This document shows, in pieces, positions 48,559 through 58,986 of a stretch of DNA of 64,000 nucleotides (position 1 is the stretch's first letter; each line of letters starts with the position of its first letter). The position numbers were made by a program, and so were the translations under genes. The DNA comes from an uncultured Aequorivita sp. (GTDB taxonomy: Bacteria; Bacteroidota; Bacteroidia; Flavobacteriales; Flavobacteriaceae): NCBI GenBank assembly GCA_937125455.1, contig CAKZLK010000058.1, positions 1-64,000 of the forward strand. Reading direction: 5' to 3'. The notes beneath the pieces were generated by a model. The model did not search any database and was not told the origin of the DNA. It saw only the letters and a program-made list of their open reading frames with translations.

Positions 48559-51500
48559 CTATTCTTTAATCAACTGTTTTGTGATGTTTGTTTTTTCACC
48601 ATTAATCTGCAAAAGGTACATACCCGATTGTAAATGGGATATGTCAATCGTTTCCTTTTGCCCCATGTTTTTCAGATCAACAGAGTTTATTAGCCTTCCA
48701 GTAATATCATAAATAAGTATAGCATTCAGTGAAATTTCTTTACGTTTTGCAATGGTTACTTTAGTAGTAGCTGGATTTGGGAAGATGTTTACAGAATTTT
48801 CAAGTGTATTATCCTGAACTCCCAAAACAGATTCAACGGTCAATTCAAATGTACATTCGCCTGTGTTTCCGTATTCGTCTTCAGCAGTTAATGTAACTTG
48901 ATACACACCATCTGCAAGCAATTCGCCTACCGCAGGATCCTGAGTATAAATAGTTACTGGATCTGTACAATTATCTAGAGCAGTAGCATCTCCGGTTGCA
49001 AAATAATCAGGAACTTCATAAAACAAATTCCCCGCGCCTGGATCTACAGTTAAATTATTAGGGCAAGTTACTTCAGGAGCTAAGGTATCTACCACAGTAA
49101 CTGTTGCAGCACACTGTGCTAAATTTCCATTTACATCTTCTGCAAAAACATTTACAGAAACAGGAGTTCCTATATCTGCACAACTAACTTCATTAACATC
49201 TATTGCTAAAGTAGCTATACCACAAGCATCAAAGCTGCTTGCAATTACATCTTCAGGCAAAATAGTAGCCGTTCCATCTGCACCCAATTCAACCGTAATA
49301 TCCATACAAACTAGCTCCGGAGCAATATTGTCTTCTACAGTGATTGTAAATGAACAAACAGTAGCATTTCCATTGACATCGGTAGCGGTAAATTCGATTG
49401 TTGAAGTTCCTACTGGGAATTCACTTCCCGAACTCAAACCGTCAGTTTGCACAACCGTATCCAAATCGCCATCAACATCTGTAGCGGTTGCATCTGGAAA
49501 AGTAACCACAGCGCCGCAAACACCAGCGTCTACTGTTTTGATAATATTTGTTGGGCAAAGAATAACGGGAGCATTATTAGCAGGGTCCAGATTCATTCCC
49601 ACTAAAATAGGATCGTGATCTGATGCTCTAAACATATTGGCTTCATAAATAGGAAGCGCATTTGATTCACGTTCAAATGACGATTCGCCCGCATCCTGGA
49701 TATCATCGTTATAGTCGAACACACTTACTTCATCGGCGTTTATATTCCAAGCAGTAGCGCCTGTTACTTGTGATAATAAGTTAGCACTTGCCAAACCATA
49801 ATCCAAATAACCCAACTGACCATCAAAAACATAGCTATAGGCATCTGGGCCAACAAAGTTTTCCAAAAGATCCGTGTAGTCATCAGAAGTACCATCGGTA
49901 TCGTCGGCACCGGCTTTAATAGCATCAATAGGAGTTTCGCTTTTGTATGAATTTAAATCTCCAATAATCAAGAAATCTGGATCGCCGCTATTTGTTGGAT
50001 CTGTTGCCAACCAATCTACCAAGGCAGCAGCAGCATCGGTACGTGTGATGTTACAATTTCCAGAGCCATCGTTTAAATCTGGGTCACCAACATCATTACA
50101 TGAAGAACCTTTCGATTTAAAATGGTTTACTACTACCGTTATTTTAGCTCCAGATGCAGTTTCCTTAAAAGTTTGTGCCAAAGCTGGTCTGTTTTTATTG
50201 TCGAGAAAACGAGGGTCAATAGAACTATCTAAAATAGCGTGTGCTCCCTCCAAAGAAACAGTTGCAGTATTATAGATGAATGCCACGGTTATTTCATCCG
50301 TACCAACAACACCTGTATCAACAGCTGCATAGCTTGCTGAGCAAGTTTCGTTTATTCCGCCGGGACCGTTTAAAAGGTCGTTTATCGCTGTAGTTCCGTT
50401 GTTTTCAATTTCTATCAGTCCAACCACATCTGCATTCAAGGCGCAAATAGCAGAAGCTATTTTTTCACGTTGACGAGCCAATTCTGCAGGAGAATCTGCT
50501 CCGCGGGAATTAATGGTGGTGAAATAATTAAGAACGTTGAAACTGGCAACTTTAAAGGTGCCACCAACTACAGGCGGAGCAACTTGTCTTGGATTTTCAG
50601 AAGTGAAATCGTAGTTAAAGACATCCAAAACTGGTCGTATGCGCCAAGCATCGGTACCACTTTGTCCAGAAAAAGACCAGTGCATAATTCCCTTAAGGTT
50701 ACTAATTTGGTCTCCACCACGTATTAAGTTTGTATTGCTTAAACCATTACGTGGCCAAAAATAGGCTTCATCCGAAGCACCCACGGTAGCATCATTTTGA
50801 ATATTATTGTCGTCATCTAGAAGAATTCTGTTTTTGTTTAGTTCATCCTGAAAAAGAGTGTATGCAGCAGGATCTGGGTCGTTAGAATGTGTAAACTGAT
50901 GTACTCTTTCATTTGCGGAAAGCATCAATGTTCCATAGCGCGCCAACTCAAAATACTCACTTACCACTAGGTTTGTAGTAACATTAATAATCATTCCTTC
51001 CACATTTTCGAAAGTATTTTCAGCTTCTGTGCTTGACGCCGCAGGTAAGGTGATAGCCGTTTCCGATGGAAGTGTATTGGCGTTACTAATAACAGTAACT
51101 ATGCTTCCTGGTTCCGTAACATCAATTTGTGTCATTCCGAAAAATTCTTCAGCAAGACCAGTAACTTCTACTAAATCACCTATATTAACTGCGTCTGCAC
51201 AAGTGTTGCAATACACAAAAACACCTTCTGAAGTATTATTATCTGCATCCACGTCTGTGTCTTCTTCCTGAATGAAAAAACCGCTCAACTGATCTGTAGC
51301 TTGGTAATTTGCGGTAACAATAGCAGAAACTTTTACCATTTGTCCTGCTAAAGGCGAAGCTGAGGAAGCACCTTGCACTTCATGAATTTTATATTCAGCA
51401 ACTGGAACCACACCACAAGAACTTTCAGCTCCAGCAGTAGTGGCAGAAGAACACCAAGTATTCGTTAAGTCTTCAGAAGTTTCATCGTGGCCATTAGCCC

Positions 51501-53550
51501 CGTTTCCTCCAGTAGTTATTTCCACTCCCTCAAAAAGATCTTGCCTTTGGAAAGATTGACCACTAGCATGAGCTGAAGCACTTACCAATTGCTGTGATGC
51601 AATAGGGGTATCGTTATTATATGTTGAACCAAGATTATCGGCGTCGGGGCCATCAATCGTGATTCCTGATTTATCAACAGCTTCGGCTGTATCGCCCCAG
51701 ATAACATAATCAAGATCGGTAACCAAATCTGTTGTTCCATCCCAATAAAAAAGAATAGCCACTTCGCCTCCATTGGTCAAACCACCTTGGTTGTTTATTG
51801 TGCCTGGAAGACCTTCGCGCATATCTGGAATACCGTCTGCAGTTGCATTGTCCTCGAAAAGTTCATAGTCTGGATTGATTGCATAGGTTGCAAAAAAGTT
51901 ATCTGAGCCCGCAAGTGCAATGGTTTGATAAGCCCCAGGAGCAATAGTTGCTCCGTCTGGAAAACGTGCCAAGAAATCGCCAAAGCTTCCTCCACCCGCA
52001 TTCGTGCCAGTTACAATATTATAGTAATAAGTTCCTCCTCCAGCAAAGGTTGCATCTGTGATATACACATTACTTAAATCTACGGCGGTTGTGTTTGGGT
52101 TATAGATTTCAATAAATTCACCTGCAGTAGGTGTTACAACCACTTCACTGATAAGCAAAGGTTGTACTCCACCTGTCATTAACCCTGGCGAACCTATATC
52201 TGCACCTGAATTACCTCCCAGAGCATTACTAGTATAAGCTGTAAACAAAGGGGTTGTAGCGCCATCGGTACTCAAAGTCCAATTTGTTCCAACGTTATTA
52301 TCTGCATTAAGGTCATTTAAAAATATGGAACCGTTCCCATCATCACTTGGCCACCCGCTGGCATCGTCATAAATTACTTGTTCAATAGTATTCAATTGGG
52401 TTTGATGATCTCCTGAATAATCAGCAAAGTTTTCCCAAATTCCAATAGTATCACCTCCATTGTTTAATGCCATTGCAGTCCAATCGGTAACTGGAATAAG
52501 AACAACATTGCCCCAAGCATCTGTAAAATCAGTGGCAGAAATATCATCCGCATTATATAAAACCGCTGAAGCACCAGCCGCGATTGTACCTCCAGCAATA
52601 TTTGCTACTGTATGGGCAACACCGTTATTATCATCAATTACAAAACCTGCAAGATCAACAGCAACCGCTCCTGCATTGTAAACTTCTATCCATTCCCAAT
52701 CATCTTCAGCGCTTGATGGATTGTACATAATTTCTGAAATCACTAATTGTGGAGCACCTCCACTTATAGTGCCATTAACAGTAATATTATCAATTCCCAT
52801 AGGTTCAGAACCACTTGGAGTACCTTCCCAACGAATTCTAACTTGAATTTCAGTAGCTACTTGGCCGTTTAGAAGTTGAGAGGTATAAGTATCAAAATTA
52901 CCTGTTGTTGCATCAGATTTATCTAAGAAACCAACAGCGGTTGTGTTTCCATCAATAAATAATTCCAAGGGATCGTCATCCGAAAATACAAAACCACCAT
53001 CCAAAGGACGATATGTTTTTGTAGCAGCTTCATTGGTTGCAGCTCTAAATATTTCCTGAAAAGCACCTCCGTCGATTGCTGCTTCAATAATGAACCCATC
53101 ACTGGAAGCAGATTCAAAATTACCCATAGCTGCAATATCGATAGTTATATCACTTACAACTGCTGAACCCCATCCCGAAAAGGTCCAAACGGCATTATTT
53201 ACGCCTATGGCATCCATATCATTTAGGGCAAAAAAGGCTGTTGTGTTTTGACCGGCTATACCAAGTTGATCAGCCGGAAAACTTGTTCCTGCACCGCCAC
53301 CACTAACATCGAAAGCGGTATCATCGGCAACATCAAAAGGCATTCCCACTCCCCCAGCTTGACCGTTAACACGACCAAAAACATCGCCGCCAGTACCGCC
53401 GCCATTGTTGTAATCGGCAACGCTTGCTGCACTGGAAAGATTGACATTGTTGCCGTCAAAATCTTCAAATCCAATTACCGTTTGGGAGATTAAGGCATTT
53501 GAGAAACTGAAGAGTATTAAAAAATTAAAAAAATAGTTGAGTTGTTTCAT
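48559..53550 (-). CDS. Giant T9SS-exported nuclease-like protein: lamin-tail domains, OB/YhcR-like region, endonuclease/exonuclease/phosphatase domain, HYR repeats, sorting CTD
   Basis: 1,663 residues. Signal peptide to ISQ; an N-terminal ~250-residue beta region; two lamin-tail domains (LVISEIMYNPSSAEDDWEWIEVYN near 270 and LLISEVVVTPTAGEFIEIYNPN near 465). A YhcR/ExeM OB-like part follows (YKIHEVQGAS ... GFFIQEEDT, near 720), then the nuclease domain (FKVASFNVLNYF near 1000, DVVGLIEIEN, VVNHFKSKG, LIIGDLNSYKSETPI, ASDHDPILVG) with the metal and catalytic residues of the DNase I-like fold. HYR-type modules and a type IX CTD (VNIFPNPATTKVTI, LQSGMYLLQINGE) finish it. Likely a secreted DNase/phosphodiesterase. 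Confidence 0.9.
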   Translation of the reverse strand: MKQLNYFFNFLILFSFSNALISQTVIGFEDFDGNNVNLSSAASVADYNNGGGTGGDVFGRVNGQAGGVGMPFDVADDTAFDVSGGGAGTSFPADQLGIAGQNTTAFFALNDMDAIGVNNAVWTFSGWGSAVVSDITIDIAAMGNFESASSDGFIIEAAIDGGAFQEIFRAATNEAATKTYRPLDGGFVFSDDDPLELFIDGNTTAVGFLDKSDATTGNFDTYTSQLLNGQVATEIQVRIRWEGTPSGSEPMGIDNITVNGTISGGAPQLVISEIMYNPSSAEDDWEWIEVYNAGAVAVDLAGFVIDDNNGVAHTVANIAGGTIAAGASAVLYNADDISATDFTDAWGNVVLIPVTDWTAMALNNGGDTIGIWENFADYSGDHQTQLNTIEQVIYDDASGWPSDDGNGSIFLNDLNADNNVGTNWTLSTDGATTPLFTAYTSNALGGNSGADIGSPGLMTGGVQPLLISEVVVTPTAGEFIEIYNPNTTAVDLSNVYITDATFAGGGTYYYNIVTGTNAGGGSFGDFLARFPDGATIAPGAYQTIALAGSDNFFATYAINPDYELFEDNATADGIPDMREGLPGTINNQGGLTNGGEVAILFYWDGTTDLVTDLDYVIWGDTAEAVDKSGITIDGPDADNLGSTYNNDTPIASQQLVSASAHASGQSFQRQDLFEGVEITTGGNGANGHDETSEDLTNTWCSSATTAGAESSCGVVPVAEYKIHEVQGASSASPLAGQMVKVSAIVTANYQATDQLSGFFIQEEDTDVDADNNTSEGVFVYCNTCADAVNIGDLVEVTGLAEEFFGMTQIDVTEPGSIVTVISNANTLPSETAITLPAASSTEAENTFENVEGMIINVTTNLVVSEYFELARYGTLMLSANERVHQFTHSNDPDPAAYTLFQDELNKNRILLDDDNNIQNDATVGASDEAYFWPRNGLSNTNLIRGGDQISNLKGIMHWSFSGQSGTDAWRIRPVLDVFNYDFTSENPRQVAPPVVGGTFKVASFNVLNYFTTINSRGADSPAELARQREKIASAICALNADVVGLIEIENNGTTAINDLLNGPGGINETCSASYAAVDTGVVGTDEITVAFIYNTATVSLEGAHAILDSSIDPRFLDNKNRPALAQTFKETASGAKITVVVNHFKSKGSSCNDVGDPDLNDGSGNCNITRTDAAAALVDWLATDPTNSGDPDFLIIGDLNSYKSETPIDAIKAGADDTDGTSDDYTDLLENFVGPDAYSYVFDGQLGYLDYGLASANLLSQVTGATAWNINADEVSVFDYNDDIQDAGESSFERESNALPIYEANMFRASDHDPILVGMNLDPANNAPVILCPTNIIKTVDAGVCGAVVTFPDATATDVDGDLDTVVQTDGLSSGSEFPVGTSTIEFTATDVNGNATVCSFTITVEDNIAPELVCMDITVELGADGTATILPEDVIASSFDACGIATLAIDVNEVSCADIGTPVSVNVFAEDVNGNLAQCAATVTVVDTLAPEVTCPNNLTVDPGAGNLFYEVPDYFATGDATALDNCTDPVTIYTQDPAVGELLADGVYQVTLTAEDEYGNTGECTFELTVESVLGVQDNTLENSVNIFPNPATTKVTIAKRKEISLNAILIYDITGRLINSVDLKNMGQKETIDISHLQSGMYLLQINGEKTNITKQLIKE

Positions 53551-53587
53551 TTCTTTTAAATGATTTAAGAGGTTAAATTTTTGTGGG

Positions 53588-53595
53588 CGAAGATA
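53588..53595 (-). promoter_or_regulatory. -7 promoter box TATCTTCG
   Basis: Minus-strand TATCTTCG about 38 bp upstream of the ATG at 53550. Confidence 0.4.
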
Positions 53596-53790
53596 GTTAT
53601 GTTTTTTAGTGAAGAATAGTCAAAACTGTTTTAGTGAAATAGATTTAACCATTATTTAAAGTTGAAAAAAGAGGTGCTGGAATTAGGTACAAAGGAGTTT
53701 TACTGGCTACAATTTGCTAACCAGCTTTTAATGAAAGCTATACATTTACAATTTATTAAAATGTTGTACAAGGCCTTTCGAATCACTTCG

Positions 53791-53798
53791 TATCTTTG
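53791..53798 (+). promoter_or_regulatory. -7 promoter box TATCTTTG
   Basis: Exact TAnnTTTG match 10 bp before the ATG at 53809; a TTG lies at 53764-53766, a little far for the -33 element. The very short leader is usual for the phylum. Confidence 0.45.
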
Positions 53799-53808
53799 AA
53801 AAAAAAAT

Positions 53809-54561
53809 ATGCGCTTTCTCAAACTTCTCATCCTCATCCCTATTTTCATCTCCTGTAAGCAAGAAGCAGAAAAACTCACTAGCTCGCAAATTATTGATAA
53901 AGCAATTGAAAATGCGGGTGGCGAAAAATATGAAACGGCTACAATAAATTTTACGTTCCGCGACACTAAATACAGTAGTAAACGCAATAATGGTCAATAT
54001 GAACTCAACCGTAGCTTTACAGATTCGCTGGGTGAAGTAAAGGACATCCTCACCAATGCCGGTTTTGATCGTTTTGTAAATGGCGTTAAAATGGAATTGC
54101 CAGATTCTACGGCAACCAAATATGGCAATTCGGTAAATTCCGTGCATTATTTTGTTCAGTTACCTTTTGGTTTAAATGCAGAAGCGGTTAAAAAGAAATT
54201 AGTGGGTGAAGCCGAAATAAACAGAAAGAAATACTACGAGGTTGAAGTCACTTTCTCTCAGGACGGTGGGGGAACAGACCACGACGATGTTTATCTATAT
54301 TGGATAGCAAAAGATGATTTTACTGTAGATTACTTCGCCTATAAGTTTTATACTGGCGAAGGCGGGATAAGGTTTCGCGAAGCTTATAACCCAAGAATGG
54401 TAAATGGGCTGCGTTTTGTGGATTACCAAAACTACAAAATGGAATCTTGGGAATCTGTAGATCTACAAAATGTTAAAGAGCTCTTTGAAGCAGGAAAACT
54501 GGAGTTGCTTTCTGATATTAAAACCGAGAATGTTTCGGTGACTCTTGCTGAAAAGAAGTAA
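53809..54561 (+). CDS. DUF6503-like lipoprotein
   Basis: 250 residues. Lipoprotein signal MRFLKLLILIPIFISC with Cys16 lipidated. SSQIIDKAIENAGGEKYETATINFTFRD and DYFAYKFYTGEGGIRFREAYNPRMVNGLRFVDYQNYKM match the DUF6503 family of Flavobacteriaceae, a relative of the LolA/outer-membrane-lipoprotein-sorting beta-fold. Membrane-anchored in the envelope; role unknown. A TATCTTTG promoter box lies immediately upstream. Confidence 0.75.
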   Translation: MRFLKLLILIPIFISCKQEAEKLTSSQIIDKAIENAGGEKYETATINFTFRDTKYSSKRNNGQYELNRSFTDSLGEVKDILTNAGFDRFVNGVKMELPDSTATKYGNSVNSVHYFVQLPFGLNAEAVKKKLVGEAEINRKKYYEVEVTFSQDGGGTDHDDVYLYWIAKDDFTVDYFAYKFYTGEGGIRFREAYNPRMVNGLRFVDYQNYKMESWESVDLQNVKELFEAGKLELLSDIKTENVSVTLAEKK

Positions 54562-54725
54562 AGCAGAGAGGGTATTTTTATACTATTAAAACAAAAAAAC
54601 CGTTTTTAGGACCACGGTTCGAGAACAAGTTCGATCAACATTCTTTTTGTTCTTTGTGAAAATCCATATCCTTTATTTTTAAAATGGCGTATTCTGAATT
54701 ATGAGAATATCGAATCACACCATAA

Positions 54726-57203
54726 TTAATAGAAATTTCCGCTATTATTAAAGAAGATGGCATTGGCCAAAAACAGTTTCCCATTTTGCCAAAAGGAACG
54801 GAAGGAAACATCGTCCACCATATAGACTACACTACCCCTTCCCTTTTTCGCTTCGGCAAAAACAATGGAATTTTTTAGGTCTGCTTTTGCTGTTTCCCCA
54901 GAAAAACCGGAAACACTTTCAGGTTCTGTTATGTAGCCCACATTATATCCATCGTTTAGGAATTTATAGGAATCGCTGCCCAGCTTTAAACTGTAATAAG
55001 TAGTGCCATAACCAAATGCCAACGGATGGGTATTATCCAATTTAATTTTATAGATGCTGCCCGTAATAAAACCCTTAGTACTTTCTAATTCACGCTGGGC
55101 ATAGGGTACCATATTGCCCATGGTATCTTTTTCTTTTTCATTCTTTTCGTCACTATTCTTTTTTAATTCAAAGCCGTCCTTGCCTTCAAAAATGCTCAGG
55201 GCATTTCCAATAGCAATTACCTTCCCACCTTTACTTATCCACTCCTGAAGTGTTTTAAAAACATCGTCATTTAAAATAGATTTATAATAGCCGTCTGGTA
55301 ATACCAATACATCATAATCCGACCATTGAATAGTGCCAATATCATCTGTATTTATAGCTGTAATTGGATATTTTAATTGGGTTTCAAAAAAGTGCCAGAG
55401 TGAACCGTAGTTCAAAGAGGATGTACTTTCGCCCTGTAACATTGCAACCTTTTTATTTTTGATTAAATGCACATATTGCGAACCGAAATCGGTCAAACTA
55501 TCCGCAAAACTTGTTGGTGAGGCGTATAGTTGACGCTCCATTTTGTTAGCGAGCTGGATAACAGTTTTGTCAAAATCGGTATTTGTTTTATTGTCGCTTC
55601 TCGTAATAATCAAACTGCCACGGCCAAAAGTGTTACCTCCAAAACCAAGTTCCTTTTCCGAAAAACGAACTTTTATATCAGCTTGTAATAAAGCTGAAAG
55701 AAATTCAGCATCCTGAAGGCTATTCCATTTAGCTATGTAACCCGCTGCTGTTGGAGAAGCTGTATTGGAAACCGAAATACTCATAGTAGCAGCATTTCCT
55801 GGAACTAATGTAGTGCTAGCCAATGCCTCTAAACCAAATGCATAGGGCAAGCTCCAAGCAGTAATATCATAAGTAATAGGTGTTGACAATGCTGCATTAG
55901 GTTCAAAAAGCACTTGTACCATTTTCCCTTTGGGTTGGTTGGTGCTTACCACCAAAGCACCTTTAGCATCCATTGTGCCTTTTTTATTATCAAAATAATT
56001 AAAGCCACTTACTTTTCCACCTGTTGCATATCCGTATTTTATTTCGTGACGGTCTAGCATTTCAGTAAGCGATTTAATATTGTCTGGATTACCTTTCAAC
56101 ACAAAGCTTTTATATTTTAAACTATCATTATTAAAGAATTTTTTGAATTCAGAATTAAGGGAAGCTGCATTTTGTGAAGCCACTTCAATTGTTGAAAGTC
56201 CGGTAGTGGTGTGGTGTGCCACGCGATCCACTAGCGTAAGTTCAACATCTTCATCATTTACAATACCCAAACCAGCCATTCCGTGGCCCGCTTGTTCGTA
56301 GGTCATTCCAATAGCACCCATAAAGAGTGGATAGGTATCACCGTAGCTAGGATACAATAAATCAAAACTCTCGCGTGTAAAGAAAAGCCAACCGTTTTTA
56401 TCGAAGTATTTAGCGTTGTTCTTCCCTACTTTATTTTGGAATTCACGTTGCCAAGGTGTAATCATTTCGTGAAAAGGTTCTGCCGCAGGTGCAAAATAAT
56501 AGGGGTTGTTTATGTATTGCTCGTGAAAATCCACGTGGATTTGCGGCATCCATTGGTTGTAAATTTTAAGACGCTGCTGTGTTTCCACTTGGCTTGCCCA
56601 CATCCAATCGCGGTTCAAATCAAAAAGGTAATGGTTTGGTCGTCCGCCAGGCCAGGGTTCGTGGTGCTCGGTGGCATCCTGTGAAGAATTGTAGGGCGTA
56701 GCTTTTACTTGGTTGTACCAATTTACATAACGGTCACGACCATCAGGATTTACACCGGGATCCATAATAACCACGACATTTTTAAGCCAATCGGAATGTT
56801 CTGTAACGAGTTTATAGGCTGTATTCATAGCGGCTTCACTACTACTAGCCTCATTTCCATGTACGTTATAGCTTAGCCAAACGATTGTTTTTTCGGGAGT
56901 TGCGACACCGGGAAGGATTCCGATGTTTTTTAAATTATCGGTACGGATTTTTTCAAGGTTGGCCAGATTTTCTTCCGAAGAAATTACAGCATATGTCAAT
57001 CTTCTGCGTTCGTTGGTTTTTCCGTAATCAAAATATTTTACCATTTCACTATTCGCGGCAAGGTTCTCAAAATAGGACACAATATCACTATGACGGGAAA
57101 ATTGAGTTCCTATTTCATAGCCTAAAAACTCGGAAGGAGATTTTAATTGTGCTATTGACAATAAAGGAAAAATCAGGAATAAAAGAGGGAAAATACGTTT
57201 CAT
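54726..57203 (-). CDS. M14 family zinc carboxypeptidase-like protein, exported
   Basis: 825 residues. Signal peptide MKRIFPLLFLIFPLLSIAQ. The M14 zinc site is H115 and E118 (SYNVHGNEASSSEAAM) with the third ligand H227 (IHVDFHEQ); VNPDGRDRYVNW and RPNHYLFDLNRDW are the substrate-binding arginine regions. After the ~330-residue catalytic domain come ~480 residues including a ThuA/GATase-like segment (IQWSDYDVLVLPDGYYKSILND, GGKVIAIGNALSIFE). Probably a periplasmic or secreted peptidase; complete length for the Bacteroidota subfamily. Confidence 0.9.
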   Translation of the reverse strand: MKRIFPLLFLIFPLLSIAQLKSPSEFLGYEIGTQFSRHSDIVSYFENLAANSEMVKYFDYGKTNERRRLTYAVISSEENLANLEKIRTDNLKNIGILPGVATPEKTIVWLSYNVHGNEASSSEAAMNTAYKLVTEHSDWLKNVVVIMDPGVNPDGRDRYVNWYNQVKATPYNSSQDATEHHEPWPGGRPNHYLFDLNRDWMWASQVETQQRLKIYNQWMPQIHVDFHEQYINNPYYFAPAAEPFHEMITPWQREFQNKVGKNNAKYFDKNGWLFFTRESFDLLYPSYGDTYPLFMGAIGMTYEQAGHGMAGLGIVNDEDVELTLVDRVAHHTTTGLSTIEVASQNAASLNSEFKKFFNNDSLKYKSFVLKGNPDNIKSLTEMLDRHEIKYGYATGGKVSGFNYFDNKKGTMDAKGALVVSTNQPKGKMVQVLFEPNAALSTPITYDITAWSLPYAFGLEALASTTLVPGNAATMSISVSNTASPTAAGYIAKWNSLQDAEFLSALLQADIKVRFSEKELGFGGNTFGRGSLIITRSDNKTNTDFDKTVIQLANKMERQLYASPTSFADSLTDFGSQYVHLIKNKKVAMLQGESTSSLNYGSLWHFFETQLKYPITAINTDDIGTIQWSDYDVLVLPDGYYKSILNDDVFKTLQEWISKGGKVIAIGNALSIFEGKDGFELKKNSDEKNEKEKDTMGNMVPYAQRELESTKGFITGSIYKIKLDNTHPLAFGYGTTYYSLKLGSDSYKFLNDGYNVGYITEPESVSGFSGETAKADLKNSIVFAEAKKGRGSVVYMVDDVSFRSFWQNGKLFLANAIFFNNSGNFY

Positions 57204-57286
57204 CTAGCAATGTTTAAAAAGAAGGCTAAAACTACTAAAGTTTTACCAAATTCAGGATTCGGAATTCTGAATTCTGAATTATACTG

Positions 57287-57294
57287 TATTTTTG
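57287..57294 (+). promoter_or_regulatory. -7 promoter box TATTTTTG
   Basis: TAnnTTTG match 22 bp before the bshC ATG at 57317; GAATTCTGAATTCTGAATT precedes it. Confidence 0.4.
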
Positions 57295-57316
57295 TTTGAA
57301 CCTTTCAGAAGAACCT

Positions 57317-58912
57317 ATGCCAAAACATTTCATTACTTATAAAAACACAGGTTATTTTTCAAAGCTTATTTGTGATTATCTCGCTGAAGATGATACTTTA
57401 AAACCATTTTACAATCGTTTTCCAAATTTGGAGAGTTTTAAACATCAGCTGCATGAAAAAGGATTACATTTTACAGATGAGAAAAGACATTTGCTGGCAA
57501 AGCGAATTATGTTACAATATGGCGACAATTCACTTTCGCAGTCTACACTTAGCAATATCGATTTATTAAAAGAGCACACTACTTTTACAGTAACAACAGG
57601 CCATCAGCTTAATCTTTTTACCGGACCACTTTATTTTTTATACAAAATATTTTCTGCGATAAATCTTTGTGAAAAACTAAACAAAGAATATCACAACCAC
57701 CATTTTGTTCCCGTGTATTGGATGGCGACTGAAGACCACGATTTTGATGAAATCAACTATTTCAACTTGTTTGGAAAAAAAGTAACGTGGGGCAGAAAAT
57801 CCTCTGGGGCTGTGGGAGAACTTTCCACGGAAGGTTTGGAGGAATTGAAACAGCAATTGAAAAAAGAATTTGGGCAAAGCGAAAATGCCAAAAAACTGAT
57901 TAAAAATTTCACCGATGCCTATATCAAACACGACAATCTTGCCGATGCCACTCGTTTTTTAGCGAATAGGCTGTTTTACCATCACGGACTTGTTATTGTT
58001 GATGGCAATGATGCGGAACTAAAAAAATGCTTTATCCCTTATGCCGAAAAGGAATTAACAGAAAACCTCAGCTTTAAAAAAGTTTCGAAAACGACTGAAA
58101 AACTTACGGATTTGGGTTATTCAGAGCAAGTGCATCCGCGGGAGATAAACCTATTTTATTTAAAAGAAAATCTAAGAGAGCGCATTGTTGAGAAAGATGG
58201 ACGGTTTTTTATAAATGAAACCGAGCTTTCATTTTCGAAAGAAGAAATTTTAAAAGAGCTGCAAGAAAATCCAGAGCGGTTTTCGCCCAATGCTTTGCTC
58301 CGTCCCTTATATCAGGAAGCGATTTTACCCAACCTTTGTTATATTGGAGGTGGTGGCGAGTTAGCGTATTGGTTTCAGTTAAAGGATTATTTCAACAATG
58401 TGGAAGTCCCCTTCCCTATTTTATTACTTCGAAATTCAGCACTTTTAGTTCCAAAAATACTATCTGAAAAATTAAAGAAACTCAATACTGGAATTCAAGA
58501 ATTATTTCTGCCCCAACACGAGTTAATTACCCGGCACACTTATAAAATTTCAAAAATAGAAATAGATTTTTCCAAACAAAAAAAGTTCCTAAAACAACAG
58601 TTTAAGGATCTGTACACTTTGGCAGAAAAAACCGATATTTCTTTTTTGGGAGCAGTTGGCGCACAGGAAAAAAAACAATTAAACGGTTTGGACAATCTTG
58701 AAAAACGCTTGTTAAAAGCACAAAAACGAAACCTTTCTGATGAATTAAATCGTTTGAAAGCGATTCAAAATCAGCTTTTTCCAAACCAAAGCTTGCAGGA
58801 ACGCCAACTCAATTTCTCTGAATTCTATTTTGAATACGGGGAAGATTTGTTGGATGTTTTAAAAGAAAATCTAGATCCCTTAGATCAGAAATTCACCATA
58901 TTAGAGCTTTAG
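57317..58912 (+). CDS. bshC: Bacillithiol biosynthesis cysteine-adding enzyme BshC
   Basis: 531 residues from the ATG at 57317 (MPKHFITYKNTGYFSKLICDYL), the usual start. Core motifs TVTTGHQLNLFTGPLYFLYKIFSAINL, FVPVYWMATEDHDFDEINYF and LLRPLYQEAILPNLCYIGGGGELAYW are diagnostic. A helical coiled-coil insertion (~400-500) follows. BshC joins cysteine to glucosaminyl-malate in the last step of bacillithiol synthesis. bshA and bshB are not in the window, but a bacillithiol transferase-like gene lies at 4854-5390. Confidence 0.95.
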   Translation: MPKHFITYKNTGYFSKLICDYLAEDDTLKPFYNRFPNLESFKHQLHEKGLHFTDEKRHLLAKRIMLQYGDNSLSQSTLSNIDLLKEHTTFTVTTGHQLNLFTGPLYFLYKIFSAINLCEKLNKEYHNHHFVPVYWMATEDHDFDEINYFNLFGKKVTWGRKSSGAVGELSTEGLEELKQQLKKEFGQSENAKKLIKNFTDAYIKHDNLADATRFLANRLFYHHGLVIVDGNDAELKKCFIPYAEKELTENLSFKKVSKTTEKLTDLGYSEQVHPREINLFYLKENLRERIVEKDGRFFINETELSFSKEEILKELQENPERFSPNALLRPLYQEAILPNLCYIGGGGELAYWFQLKDYFNNVEVPFPILLLRNSALLVPKILSEKLKKLNTGIQELFLPQHELITRHTYKISKIEIDFSKQKKFLKQQFKDLYTLAEKTDISFLGAVGAQEKKQLNGLDNLEKRLLKAQKRNLSDELNRLKAIQNQLFPNQSLQERQLNFSEFYFEYGEDLLDVLKENLDPLDQKFTILEL

Positions 58913-58975
58913 TTTTTTGTTGAAAACCCATTAAAAAATTCGCAAAAACCATTTATTCAACTTAACTATTTAAAG

Positions 58976-58983
58976 TATTTTTG
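58976..58983 (+). promoter_or_regulatory. -7 promoter box TATTTTTG before guaA
   Basis: TAnnTTTG match ending 3 bp before the ATG at 58987, which would make the transcript nearly leaderless if this box is used. Confidence 0.4.
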
Positions 58984-58986
58984 CCT

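Noticed and set aside
48559-53550. Several 60-110-residue frames opposite the giant nuclease gene
   Set aside because: They are shadow frames of a long, repeat-rich coding region without their own motifs.
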